A stretch of 46,611 nucleotides of DNA from Caldilineaceae bacterium (GCA_014879855.1 JACSRH010000151.1:1-46611), one strand, 5' to 3'; numbered from the stretch's first letter, positions 16,644 to 30,924 are shown. Numbers and translations are program-made. The notes: generated from the sequence alone by a model not told the origin.

Positions 16644-16678
16644 CACGGGAAAGACGAAGAATTGTCGCCTTTCCCGTG
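16644..16678. terminator. Hairpin after the GH4 glycosidase gene
   Basis: Perfect 10-bp arms CACGGGAAAG and CTTTCCCGTG, with a short inner GAC/GTC extension, lie 47 bp beyond the glycosidase stop and upstream of the acetyltransferase gene on the same strand. No U-tract is present. Confidence 0.5.
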
Positions 16679-16724
16679 GAATGTGAGCGTGCTGAGTGGG
16701 TGTATGAGGCTGGAAGCGCTTTGT

Positions 16725-18062
<1,338 letters not shown>

Positions 18063-18074
18063 AGAGATCCCTTC

Positions 18075-19148
18075 TTATTCTCCCCAATCCATGGGCCACG
18101 GCGGCGTAAAATTGGAAGCCACCTCGACCGGACGGCCTGTTTGCAGCGACGTGCTGATCGCCCCGCAGATCTCGACCACGTGAGCAGCCTGCGCGCCGCT
18201 GGATCGCTGTGCGCGGTGCTCAGTGATGGCGTCGGCGATCTCGGCGACTGAACGTCCCCAATCCACGCCCTGGAAGGGTGCGCGCACATAGGGCACGGGC
18301 GCGTAGGATTCACCAAACGGAGAAAATTCCACGGCAGCGTGAAAATCCTGGAAGCTGCTCAGATAGAGCGAGCCCAGGTCGCCGTGAAATTCCAACCCTT
18401 TCTGCTTGCCGTGACCGCCGACATAGAAGTTGGTGGTCAGGCGCACGACCGCACCGTCGGCCAGCTCCACCGCGGCGACCACCCAGTCCGGCGTTTCGAT
18501 GTGGAAGGGCGCGCCGTCCTGTGTGACGCGGTCGGGATGCAGCACCTTGCCGTAAGCAACGACGCGGCGCGCGGGTGCGAGAAAGGTCGTAACCAGCGTG
18601 AGCGGATAGACGCCGACATCGTAGAGCGCGCCGACGTCATAGAAGGGGCCGGGATTGGGATGCCAGGATTCGATGCGCCCCCAGTTTACCTCACAATAGA
18701 CCACGCGCACCTTGCCTAATTGGCCGGAGCGGATCGTCTTCCACGCGGTCTGCTGCGCCTCGCCCATGTACGTGATGGGCGAGCAGCTCAGCCGCAGCCC
18801 GCGCGCGGCCGCCAGGTTCACCAGTTGCTGGGCCTCGCCATAGCTCATCGCCAGTGGTTTTTCGCTGTGCACGTGTTTGCCCGCCTCCAAACACTGTGTG
18901 ATGACGGCGGGGTGAGCGTGATGAATGGTCAGGTTGACGACCAAATCGATGGAAGGATCCGCCAGCATTTCGTCCAGGGTCGCATAGGCGCGACCGCCAT
19001 ACTCAGCGGTGAGGGCGCGGGCGCGTTCCGAAAAGACATCGGTGGCGCCGGCCAGTTCGATCTGTGGATAGGCTTGCATGGTCTTGGCGTAAGGCCCGGC
19101 GATGTTGCCACAGCCGGCAATGGCGACGCGTAGAGGGTGTGTGGTCAT
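18075..19148 (-). CDS. Gfo/Idh/MocA-family sugar oxidoreductase
   Basis: NAD(P)-dependent dehydrogenase of the glucose-fructose oxidoreductase/inositol dehydrogenase family, 357 residues. Seen: Rossmann motif VAIAGCGNIAGPYAKTM, the acidic TDVFSERA after strand 2, the catalytic-site HVHSEKPLA (EKP at 96-98), and the C-terminal alpha/beta domain with GALYDVGVYPLTLV and FHGDLGSLYL. The substrate is a sugar or its derivative; the family is too broad for more. Start at ATG 19148 with GGGAGA 7 nt upstream. First gene of an operon with the GH4 glycosidase and transcribed away from uvrB across a shared 283-bp region that carries a palindromic operator candidate. Confidence 0.88.
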   Translation of the reverse strand: MTTHPLRVAIAGCGNIAGPYAKTMQAYPQIELAGATDVFSERARALTAEYGGRAYATLDEMLADPSIDLVVNLTIHHAHPAVITQCLEAGKHVHSEKPLAMSYGEAQQLVNLAAARGLRLSCSPITYMGEAQQTAWKTIRSGQLGKVRVVYCEVNWGRIESWHPNPGPFYDVGALYDVGVYPLTLVTTFLAPARRVVAYGKVLHPDRVTQDGAPFHIETPDWVVAAVELADGAVVRLTTNFYVGGHGKQKGLEFHGDLGSLYLSSFQDFHAAVEFSPFGESYAPVPYVRAPFQGVDWGRSVAEIADAITEHRAQRSSGAQAAHVVEICGAISTSLQTGRPVEVASNFTPPWPMDWGE

Positions 19149-19206
19149 AGATCGTCTCCCAGTCCGATAATGGAGTTTTGAATAAAATTGATAAATGTGT
19201 GCGCGT

Positions 19207-19229
19207 GGAACAATCTGCAAAGTTGTTCC
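19207..19229. promoter_or_regulatory. Palindromic operator candidate before the sugar operon
   Basis: GGAACAA - 9 nt - TTGTTCC is a perfect 7-bp inverted repeat 59 bp upstream of the oxidoreductase start codon, the place expected for a regulator of a substrate-inducible operon. No matching regulator gene is in the window. A related pair, GGAACGA and TCGTTCC, appears at 19311 and 19343, closer to uvrB. Confidence 0.5.
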
Positions 19230-19334
19230 GCCCCATCAGTATGCCAGGATCATGACGGAACAGAAAAGGTCGATCTGCGCCCGACGCCCCTGTCTCCACC
19301 GAAGAGGACTGGAACGAGAATCTCACACCAACTT

Positions 19335-19363
19335 TGGACAATTCGTTCCATTTTGGGTATACT
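19335..19363 (+). promoter_or_regulatory. Promoter of uvrB
   Basis: TGGACA (19335-19340), a 17-bp spacer, and TATACT (19358-19363). Both hexamers are close to sigma-70 consensus and the distance to the uvrB ATG is about 68 bp. Confidence 0.65.
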
Positions 19364-19372
19364 AGCAAGACT

Positions 19373-19386
19373 AGAACCCATGTTCG
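19373..19386 (+). promoter_or_regulatory. LexA/DinR-type SOS box at uvrB
   Basis: AGAACCCATGTTCG holds GAAC-N4-GTTC, the core of the Gram-positive SOS box (CGAACRNRYGTTYG). It begins 10 bp after the -10 hexamer, so a repressor there would block initiation or clearance. uvrB is a classic SOS gene, which makes the match meaningful. Confidence 0.65.
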
Positions 19387-19431
19387 ACGCGTCCGGGCGT
19401 CCTGTTGCGCAGAGGAGTGTGCGCGAGACTT

Positions 19432-21459
<2,028 letters not shown>

Positions 21460-21533
21460 CCCCTACTAATGGGTCGTCACTCTTGTATAACTCTATCGCG
21501 GGGATGCAAACGTAACATGATATTCGTACAAGG

Positions 21534-21884
21534 ATGAGCCATGACAACCAAAACTATTCGGGTGACATTTTCCGATGGTGTACGCGGCGTGCGCCTGACA
21601 AGCGACGTCCGGTCTTGATACTGACACGCGATTCAGCAATTGCAAAGCTTACAGGCAGTACAGTTGCACCTGTCACCACCACAATTCGCATGTCGGCCAC
21701 CCAGGTTTTGCTCAGTCCAAAGGACGATGGTGTGCTGCACACGTCAGTTGTCAATCTTGACAATATTCAAACGATTGAAAAATCAACCATTGATTCACGA
21801 ATTACAACTCTTTCTCCTGCGCGCATGCGTGAGGTAGAGGAATCTCTCTGTTTCGCAGTGGGGATTCGCTGGATGACTCCGTAG
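21534..21884 (+). CDS. mazF: Solitary PemK/MazF-family toxin
   Basis: 116 residues with MazF hallmarks: SGDIFRW, RRAPDKRRPVLILTRDSAI, a TVAPVTTTIR strand, VVNLDNIQTI and a C-terminal helix LSPARMREVEESLCFAVGI. Family members cut RNA at short motifs and are normally held by an antitoxin encoded just upstream. Here only 74 bp separate it from uvrB and 27 bp from gyrA, so there is no room for one. The ATG at 21534 has AAGG directly touching it, a poor ribosome site; the same AAGGA is ideally spaced for an ATG at 21541 in another frame. The family usually has RGD where this has SGD. GC is about 49% (hand count 21601-21884), far below its neighbours, suggesting acquisition. It may be decayed or poorly translated. 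Confidence 0.75.
   Translation: MSHDNQNYSGDIFRWCTRRAPDKRRPVLILTRDSAIAKLTGSTVAPVTTTIRMSATQVLLSPKDDGVLHTSVVNLDNIQTIEKSTIDSRITTLSPARMREVEESLCFAVGIRWMTP
21541..21618 (+). other. 25-codon ORF overlapping mazF in another frame
   Basis: ATG at 21541 follows AAGGATGAGCC, a good Shine-Dalgarno spacing, and opens a frame starting MTTKTIRVTFSDG that ends at TGA 21616-21618. Its first residues resemble the start of small antitoxins. It may be a remnant of an antitoxin, a regulatory upstream ORF that limits MazF translation, or chance. Confidence 0.35.
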
Positions 21885-21911
21885 AAGACAAAAAGATGAA
21901 GCGAGCAATTT

Positions 21912-25034
<3,123 letters not shown>

Positions 25035-25037
25035 AAG

Positions 25038-25116
25038 CGGAGGATGACGCGGATTGAGCAGATTTGCACGGATAAGAAAATGATCCGCGCAAATCCGTTT
25101 GATGCGCGTCATCCGC
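25038..25116. terminator. Long imperfect hairpin between converging gyrA and oadB-like genes
   Basis: Two arms of about 35 nt (25038-25073 and 25081-25116) pair with a few mismatches around AAGAAAA; both contain GGATGACGCG and GATTTGC segments. The converging positions of the flanking genes suit a bidirectional terminator, but the GCGGATT-rich sequence also looks like a dispersed intergenic repeat, and a related stretch precedes holA at 7123-7156. Confidence 0.6.
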
Positions 25117-25126
25117 ATGCCATCCC

Positions 25127-26278
25127 TTATCCAATCCCCATCCCCACGACCAACGCCAACAACAGGCCGCCAGCGACGACGCTGCCTAATTGCCCCGCGG
25201 TGTTGGCGCCCATTGCATGCATAAGCAGGAAGTTGCTGTAATCCTCCTCTTGCGCCACCTGCGCGGCCAACCGGCCTGCCATCGGGAAGGCGGAGATGCC
25301 ACACGCGCCGATCAGCGGGTTGATCTTGCGGCCTGATACTACATACATAAATTTGCCAAAGAGCAGACCCGCCACGGTGTCTATCACAAAAGCGAAGAGA
25401 CCTAACGCCAGCACCATCAATGTCTGCCACTGAAAACCGGTGACTGGATTGTAGAGAAAACGATCAGCCGTCATCGTCGCGCCGATCGCCAGGCCCAGAA
25501 AAAGCGTCGCAATATTGGCGATCTCATGTTGTGCGGCAAGGCTGAGCCGTTCAACCACCAATGCTTCGCGCAGCAAATTGCCGAGCATCAGGCTGGCGAT
25601 CAGCGGCGCGGCCGCGGGCGCCAACAGGCTGATAAAAATCGTGACCGCAATCGGAAAGATCAGCACCGCGGCGCGGGAGACCGGGCGAGGCGCATACGCC
25701 ATGTGCACGCGCCGCTCGGTGGAGGTGGTGAGCAGCCGCATCAACGGCGGCTGAATGATCGGCACCAGGCTCATATAGGAATAGGCCGCGACGGCGATTG
25801 GGCCGAGCAGTTCTGGTGCAAGCTGGGATGCGACAAAAATGGCCGTCGGGCCATCAATGGCGCCGATCACCCCGATGGCGGCGGCTTCATTCATCGGGAA
25901 GCCGAGCAAAGCGGCCAGCAGCAGCGTCGCATAGATGCCAACCTGACCGGCGGCGCCCATCAACACCAGGCTGGGTTGCGCCAGCAGCGGGCGAAAGTCG
26001 ATCATGGCGCCCACGCCAATGAAGATCAGCAGCGGAAAAAGCTCGGTGGCAATGCCAAATTCATAAATCGTAGCCAGCCAGGAGCCGGGCGTGTAGGCCG
26101 ACATGCCGAGGTTGGCAAAGAGGCAGCCGGCGCCGATCGGCAGCAGCAGCAGCGGTTCATAACGCCGCACAATCGCCAGGTAGATCAACAGCGCACCGAC
26201 CGCCAGCATAACGGCGTTTGCCCAGGTGAAGGCGCGCAGCCCTTCTGTCAAAACTGCAACGAGTTGTTGCCCATCCAT
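25127..26278 (-). CDS. mmdB: Sodium-translocating decarboxylase, beta subunit
   Basis: Membrane carboxybiotin decarboxylase that couples CO2 release to export of sodium ions. The 383 residues hold about ten membrane segments and the family's conserved GAIDGPTAIFVASQLAP (Asp142, matching the essential Asp of OadB), and near the C-terminus NPLIGACGISAFPMAGR with LLMHAMGANTAGQLGS. The product is the last gene of a four-gene operon, 60 bp after the biotin carrier gene. It works with the carboxyltransferase, gamma-like anchor and biotin carrier encoded before it. The length and motifs are normal for the family. Confidence 0.95.
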   Translation of the reverse strand: MDGQQLVAVLTEGLRAFTWANAVMLAVGALLIYLAIVRRYEPLLLLPIGAGCLFANLGMSAYTPGSWLATIYEFGIATELFPLLIFIGVGAMIDFRPLLAQPSLVLMGAAGQVGIYATLLLAALLGFPMNEAAAIGVIGAIDGPTAIFVASQLAPELLGPIAVAAYSYMSLVPIIQPPLMRLLTTSTERRVHMAYAPRPVSRAAVLIFPIAVTIFISLLAPAAAPLIASLMLGNLLREALVVERLSLAAQHEIANIATLFLGLAIGATMTADRFLYNPVTGFQWQTLMVLALGLFAFVIDTVAGLLFGKFMYVVSGRKINPLIGACGISAFPMAGRLAAQVAQEEDYSNFLLMHAMGANTAGQLGSVVAGGLLLALVVGMGIG

Positions 26279-26310
26279 AGTGGTCCTTTTCGCACTTATT
26301 GAGCGCCACG

Positions 26311-26337
26311 GGCGCGCGGATGTCTCGTCCGCGCGCC
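26311..26337. other. Intercistronic hairpin before the decarboxylase beta gene
   Basis: Perfect 10-bp GC-rich stem GGCGCGCGGA / TCCGCGCGCC with a 7-nt loop in the spacer between biotin carrier and beta genes. It may be an RNA processing or protecting element that sets the ratio of subunits, or a dispersed repeat. Confidence 0.6.
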
Positions 26338-26338
26338 G

Positions 26339-26770
26339 TCAGCGCAGACGGACCAGCGGTTGGCCATAGTTGACATGATCGCCGACAGCCACGAAGACCT
26401 CTTCGACGACGCCGGCGCGCGGGCTGCGCACCGGGTTGTTCATCTTCATCGACTCGATCGTGCAGAGCAACTGACCGGCCTCGACTTTTTCGCCGGCGCG
26501 CACAGCCACGACGAGGATGTCGCCCGGCAAGGGTGACGTCATCGTTTCCACCTGATCGCCAGACGCTGGCGCGGCGAAAGGTTGTTGCCGCGCACCCACG
26601 TCGGCCATCGGATCCTCTTGCACCGGGGGCAGGGTAGCGACCACACCGGCTACTTCCTCGGGCCATACAGCAAAAAGTTCACCATCGACCATAGCCTGGA
26701 TCGGGCGGCTGTTCAGGTCGCCGATCTCCACCTCGTAGAGTTGTCCATCAACCTGCACACGCACTTTCAT
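26339..26770 (-). CDS. mmdC: Biotin carboxyl carrier protein of the decarboxylase
   Basis: Carries the carboxyl group between the carboxyltransferase and the membrane beta subunit on a biotin. 143 residues: an N-terminal stretch that begins MKVRVQVDGQLYEVEIGD, a Pro/Ala-rich linker, and a C-terminal biotinyl domain with SPLPGDILVVAVRAGEKVE and the attachment site ESMKMNNPV (Lys109), followed by VEEVFVAVGDHVNYGQPLV. It lies between the gamma-like and beta genes in the order typical of methylmalonyl-CoA decarboxylase operons. The 134-bp spacer before it contains imperfect copies of ATCCAGGA and related sequence without clear function. Confidence 0.93.
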   Translation of the reverse strand: MKVRVQVDGQLYEVEIGDLNSRPIQAMVDGELFAVWPEEVAGVVATLPPVQEDPMADVGARQQPFAAPASGDQVETMTSPLPGDILVVAVRAGEKVEAGQLLCTIESMKMNNPVRSPRAGVVEEVFVAVGDHVNYGQPLVRLR

Positions 26771-26904
26771 GCTGTGTTTCCTTCACTTATTGTCTATCCA
26801 GAAATTTCTGCGGAGCAACTTGCTGGATGAGCGCCGCATCGCACACCGGCAACCAATTCCTGGATAAAGACTTTGCGTCTGTCCAGAAAGTCCTGGATGC
26901 ACTC

Positions 26905-27285
26905 TTATCGTTGTGGTGGGGTGCGATGGAAAGCGCCGGCGCGGCGGCTCAATGCATTGCCGCGGATCGTAGCTTGCCAGGGAGAGAGCGCACCTTGCGC
27001 GGGCTCTAACAGCGGCGCCGCCGTGCTGCGTTCTGCCTGGAGCGCCAGCGCGACGGCTACGCCGATCACGGCGGCGCCACGGCGCGCGGCATGATTCAGG
27101 TCGTCGCCGCCGGCTATCATGGCCGGCAGGCCGGCCTGGGCTGGCAGTTCCCGGTGGGCGCGCGGCGGCGTGACGCGCACCAACGCGGCCATCAGCCCCC
27201 ACATGACGATCAGCACGGCAAAGATCAGGCCGATGCCGATGCCGCTGATGACTAATGCTTGTTGAACAGTGGTCCAATGTTCCAT
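26905..27285 (-). CDS. mmdD: OadG/MmdD-like small membrane subunit
   Basis: 126 residues with one N-terminal membrane helix (VISGIGIGLIFAVLIVMWGLMAALV), a linker and a second hydrophobic stretch AAVIGVAVALALQAE, the layout of the gamma/delta subunit that anchors the carboxyltransferase to the beta subunit. Identity is strongly supported by position between the carboxyltransferase and biotin-carrier genes. GAGGAT precedes the ATG at 27285. The C-terminus, rich in Arg and Pro, is variable in this family. Confidence 0.8.
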   Translation of the reverse strand: MEHWTTVQQALVISGIGIGLIFAVLIVMWGLMAALVRVTPPRAHRELPAQAGLPAMIAGGDDLNHAARRGAAVIGVAVALALQAERSTAAPLLEPAQGALSPWQATIRGNALSRRAGAFHRTPPQR

Positions 27286-27349
27286 CGTCTACTATCCTCA
27301 AGAATGCATTGCCAGTAGCATTGCGGACGAGACGCCCGCGTGCCTGATG

Positions 27350-28894
27350 CTATGCCGGCATGTTGCCGTGTCGCCGCGCCAAGGGTACGATGGCTTTCTG
27401 ACGCAACGCGATCAGCGCGCCGATCAGCCGGGCGCGCGTCTCCCTGGGTTCGATCACCTCGTCGATGAAGCCACCTTCAGCCGCAGTGTACGGGTTGAGG
27501 TAACGCTCACGATATTCCTCGGCATAGCGAGCACGCGCCACATTTGGGTCGGGCGCTGCTGCAATTTCCTTGCGATAGAGAATGGCAGCAGCGCCCTCGC
27601 CACCCATGACCGCGATTTCGGCGCTTGGCCAGGCCAAAGTGACGTCGGCGCCAAGCTGTTTGCTGCTCATCACCACGTACGCGCCGCCATACGCTTTGCG
27701 CGTTACAACGCTGAGTTTGGGCACGGTTGCAGTCGAGTACGCATAGACGATCTTGGCGCCGTGGCGGATGATGCCGTGATATTCCTGATCGATGCCAGGC
27801 AGAAAACCCGGTGTATCGACAAAGGTGACGAGCGGGATGTTGAACGCATCACAGAAACGTACAAAGCGCGTGATCTTGTCCGAGGCGTCGATATCCAATG
27901 CACCCGCCAGCACTTCCGGTTCCTGGGCAATGATGCCGACCGGCTGGCCAGCCAGCCGCGCCAGCCCAACAATGGCGTTGCGGGCAAAGCGTTCCTGCAC
28001 TTCCAGAAACGAGTGTGCATCGACCACGTGTTCGATCACCGCGTGCATGGAGTAGGGCTGCCGTGGGTCGAGGGGAACAATGCTGTTCAGTATCTCGCCT
28101 GCATTGGGCAACTCGACGCCTGGCGCTGACAAAAGGGGGTTTTCAAGGTGATTGGAGGGTAGATAGCCCAGCAGACGCCGCGCCAGAGCGATGGCGTGCT
28201 GTTCAGTCTGTGTGACAAAATGCGCCAGCCCACTGGTCGAGATATGCATGCGCGCGCCGCCAAGTTGTTCGGCGTTGACTTCCTCGCCCGTGACCGCGCG
28301 GATCACTTCAGGGCCGGTGAGAAACATATAGGATTGGCCTTCGACCATCACCAATAGGTCGGTCAGCGCCGGCGAATAGGCCGCGCCCCCCGCGCATGGG
28401 CCCAGCAACAAGCTGATCTGCGGGACGATGCCGGAATAGAGTGCATTGCGGCGGAAAATCTCGGCATAGCCGCCCAGACCATAGACTCCTTCCTGAATGC
28501 GCGCGCCGCCCGAATCGATCAGCCCAATGATGGGTGCGCCAGACTCCACCGCGCGATCCATGACTTGGCAGATCTTGCGGCCGTGCATTTCGCCGAGCGC
28601 GCCGCCAAAGACCGTGGCATCCTGCGCGTAGGCAAAAACTGTGCGTCGATGAATAAGTCCAAAACCAACCACAACGCCGTCGCCGGCGAAATGCTCGTCC
28701 GCGTCGGCGCAGCGCGCGGTGGCCAACATGCCCAGTTCCTGGAAGGTATTGGCATCGAACAAAAGCGCTAAACGCTCGCGCGCGGTGCCTTTGCCCTTGG
28801 CGTGCTGGCGTGCGATTCGGCCGGCGCCACCGGCCTCAAGCGCCTGCGCGCGACGTTTGCGAAGTCCAAGGATCCTTGGATCGTCTGTTGACAT
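27350..28894 (-). CDS. mmdA: Methylmalonyl-CoA decarboxylase alpha-type carboxyltransferase
   Basis: Carboxyltransferase of about 514 residues, like the alpha subunit of methylmalonyl-CoA decarboxylase and the beta subunit of propionyl-CoA carboxylase. Motifs: ARERLALLFD near the N-terminus, IGLIDSGGARIQEGV, LLGPCAGGAAYSPALTD, and in the second half ITRFVRFCDAFNIPLVTFVDTPGFLPG and LAWPSAEIAVMGGEGAA. Alone it could be a carboxylase; with the sodium-pump beta, the gamma-like anchor and a biotin carrier behind it, the decarboxylase direction is favoured. ATG 28894 has AGGAG 8 nt upstream; the longer reading to 28927 runs into a G-rich stretch without a ribosome site. Substrate (methylmalonyl-CoA or glutaconyl-CoA) is inferred. 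Confidence 0.92.
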   Translation of the reverse strand: MSTDDPRILGLRKRRAQALEAGGAGRIARQHAKGKGTARERLALLFDANTFQELGMLATARCADADEHFAGDGVVVGFGLIHRRTVFAYAQDATVFGGALGEMHGRKICQVMDRAVESGAPIIGLIDSGGARIQEGVYGLGGYAEIFRRNALYSGIVPQISLLLGPCAGGAAYSPALTDLLVMVEGQSYMFLTGPEVIRAVTGEEVNAEQLGGARMHISTSGLAHFVTQTEQHAIALARRLLGYLPSNHLENPLLSAPGVELPNAGEILNSIVPLDPRQPYSMHAVIEHVVDAHSFLEVQERFARNAIVGLARLAGQPVGIIAQEPEVLAGALDIDASDKITRFVRFCDAFNIPLVTFVDTPGFLPGIDQEYHGIIRHGAKIVYAYSTATVPKLSVVTRKAYGGAYVVMSSKQLGADVTLAWPSAEIAVMGGEGAAAILYRKEIAAAPDPNVARARYAEEYRERYLNPYTAAEGGFIDEVIEPRETRARLIGALIALRQKAIVPLARRHGNMPA

Positions 28895-28970
28895 CGGATC
28901 GCTCCTGGTGTGTGGGGGGGCGAGCATAGGTTAAGTGAAGCGTGCGACGGGGAGAATCGCCAGCGCCAGT

Positions 28971-30038
28971 TTAGTAGGTGCGTCTCACGACGAACTCACA
29001 TAATCCCTGCAATGAATGCCGATAAAAACTGTCCGGCAGGGCGGCCAGATTGTCGACAGCGCGACGCAGAAAGATACGCGCTTCTTCGCGCGCGGCCTCG
29101 ACCGCGCCGCCCGCGCGCAGGTCTTGCACCAGGCCCGTCACAGCCTCATGCCAGGCGGCGCCATCCCCATTGTCGACTTCAACCTGGGCGGCCTCTAAAA
29201 TGGCAATCACTGAAGAGGCATCGCTATGCTGGTGTAGATAATGGAAAAAGGGTAGCGTCAGTGTGCCCTGGCGCAGGTCGCTGCCCGCGGGTTTGCCCAA
29301 AGTTGTCTCGTCGCCAATAAAATCCAGGATGTCATCGACGATCTGAAAGGCCATGCCAAAGTTGTAGCCAAACTGATACAGATCGGCGATGCGCTCTTCT
29401 GGCAGCCTGGCAAGCACAGCGGCCCCCTGCGTGGCCGCGCAGAACAGGCTGGCGGTTTTGGCATAAATGCGCTGATAGTAATTATCTTTTTTCTGGACAA
29501 AATTATAGCGATCTTTCAGCTGGCGCAGCTCGCCATCGACGATGGTGCGCAGTGTATCGCTGAAGAGTTCAATCACGCGCATATTCTGTGTTTCAGCCGA
29601 GAAGCGCGCGGCTGTACCGAAAAGATAATTGCCGGCAAGCACGGTCGAAACGCCGCTCCAGCGCGCATTCAACGTTGGCGCACCGCGACGGAGCAAGGAG
29701 CCATCGATCACGTCGTCGTGGACGAGCGTGGCCGTGTGCAACATTTCCACGGACGCGCCCAGGGCGATCACCGCGCTGTAGCGTGGCGTCCCCTGCATGC
29801 CGCCATTCAATTCCGCGGCCAACAAGGCGAGTGCGGGGCGCAGCCGCTTGCCGCCACTGCCGATCAAGTTGATGAATGCATCGGCCAACGGGGCGAACAG
29901 CGCGGAATCGACGCCGCACAATTTTGCTTCCACTTGGCGCAGCCCCGGTCGAATCGGTGCAAACAACGCATTTACATCCAGCACGCTACTGGTCTGTGAT
30001 GTCATTTCGACGACGTTTGGCCGTGCAGTCGCATCCAT
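28971..30038 (-). CDS. Long-chain polyprenyl diphosphate synthase
   Basis: Builds isoprenoid chains from isopentenyl diphosphate, most likely the side chain of menaquinone; cytoplasmic. About 355 residues with GGKRLRPAL (62-70), the first Asp-rich motif LVHDDVIDG (108-112 DDVID) and the second FQIVDDILDFIGDETTLGKP. The fifth residue before the first motif is Ala rather than a bulky aromatic, which allows long products. Three ATGs are possible (30065, 30038, 30005); 30038 leaves an 8-bp gap to tatD and is preferred, though none has a strong ribosome site. It is the second gene after tatD. Confidence 0.9.
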   Translation of the reverse strand: MDATARPNVVEMTSQTSSVLDVNALFAPIRPGLRQVEAKLCGVDSALFAPLADAFINLIGSGGKRLRPALALLAAELNGGMQGTPRYSAVIALGASVEMLHTATLVHDDVIDGSLLRRGAPTLNARWSGVSTVLAGNYLFGTAARFSAETQNMRVIELFSDTLRTIVDGELRQLKDRYNFVQKKDNYYQRIYAKTASLFCAATQGAAVLARLPEERIADLYQFGYNFGMAFQIVDDILDFIGDETTLGKPAGSDLRQGTLTLPFFHYLHQHSDASSVIAILEAAQVEVDNGDGAAWHEAVTGLVQDLRAGGAVEAAREEARIFLRRAVDNLAALPDSFYRHSLQGLCEFVVRRTY

Positions 30039-30045
30039 GAGCTTG

Positions 30046-30924
30046 CTATGGAAAGACTGCGGCATAATGGGTTGAGAAATCAACACCAAACCGATCCTCC
30101 AAACCATAAAACCTGAGAGCCGTTGCACTCGTCTGCGCGGCGACTTGCGCCACGGTCAGACCGCACAATCTCGCGATTTGTTCGCACACCAATGCAACAT
30201 AGCCGGGCGTGTTGCGCTGCCCACGATAGGGATGCGGCGTGAGGTAGGGAGCATCAGTCTCCAGCATCAGCCGATCCAGGCGTAGGGTCGGAACCAGCGC
30301 GTGCAGGGCGTGAGCGTTACGGAAGGTGACTGGCCCGCCAAGACTAAGCACGAAATTCCAGTCATAAGCCTCTTCGGCCAGCGCCAGCCCGCCACTGTAG
30401 GCATGAAGCACGCCCGCATAAGGACGTTGCGCCAGGCGGGAATGCTGGAAAGCGGCGCTGTGCACCCAAGTGCGCAGCACATCGGCGACCGCGTCATTGG
30501 CGTCGCGGCTGTGAATGATCACGGGCAACCCGAGTTCGGCAGCCAAGCCAAGTTGGCGAGCGAAAGCGTCCTGCTGCACCGCTGCCGCCACTTTGTTCCA
30601 GTAGAAATCCAACCCAATCTCGCCGATCGCCACAACTTTTGGATGCGCGGCCAGATGGCGGAGGCTGGCGAGCGTGTGGTCGTCAAACTGGTCGGCGCTA
30701 TTGGGATGGATGCCGACTGCCACATAGAGTTCTTCGCTGGCATCCGCCAACTCGATAGCGCGGCGACAATGCTGGAGGTCGATGCCTGGATTTACGATCA
30801 AGCCTACACCGGCCGCGCGCGCCTGCGCCACCACCTCATCGCGATCAGCATCAAACTGATCCAAATCTAGATGGCAGTGGCTATCAACCAATGTAACCGG
30901 ACTAACCCTGGACGTTCTCTGCAC
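30046..30924 (-). CDS. tatD: TatD-family metal-dependent DNase
   Basis: Metal-dependent nuclease/hydrolase of the amidohydrolase fold, cytoplasmic, linked to DNA repair and RNA quality control. 292 residues: VDSHCHLDL (His16, His18), AVGIHPNS, AIGEIGLDFYW (metal Glu), PVIIHSRDA, a HAYSGG position where most relatives have HCFSG, and MLETDAPYLTPHP (catalytic Asp). The GTG start at 30924 is preferred because AGGGA lies 9 nt upstream; alternatives inside are less well placed. Extended -10 element candidate at 30972-30980. Followed at 8 bp by the polyprenyl synthase gene. Confidence 0.94.
   Translation of the reverse strand: MQRTSRVSPVTLVDSHCHLDLDQFDADRDEVVAQARAAGVGLIVNPGIDLQHCRRAIELADASEELYVAVGIHPNSADQFDDHTLASLRHLAAHPKVVAIGEIGLDFYWNKVAAAVQQDAFARQLGLAAELGLPVIIHSRDANDAVADVLRTWVHSAAFQHSRLAQRPYAGVLHAYSGGLALAEEAYDWNFVLSLGGPVTFRNAHALHALVPTLRLDRLMLETDAPYLTPHPYRGQRNTPGYVALVCEQIARLCGLTVAQVAAQTSATALRFYGLEDRFGVDFSTHYAAVFP

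Noticed and set aside
28914..28920. Run of seven G just before the mmdA ribosome site
   Set aside because: Short homopolymers are expected at this GC content; no structure beyond it.
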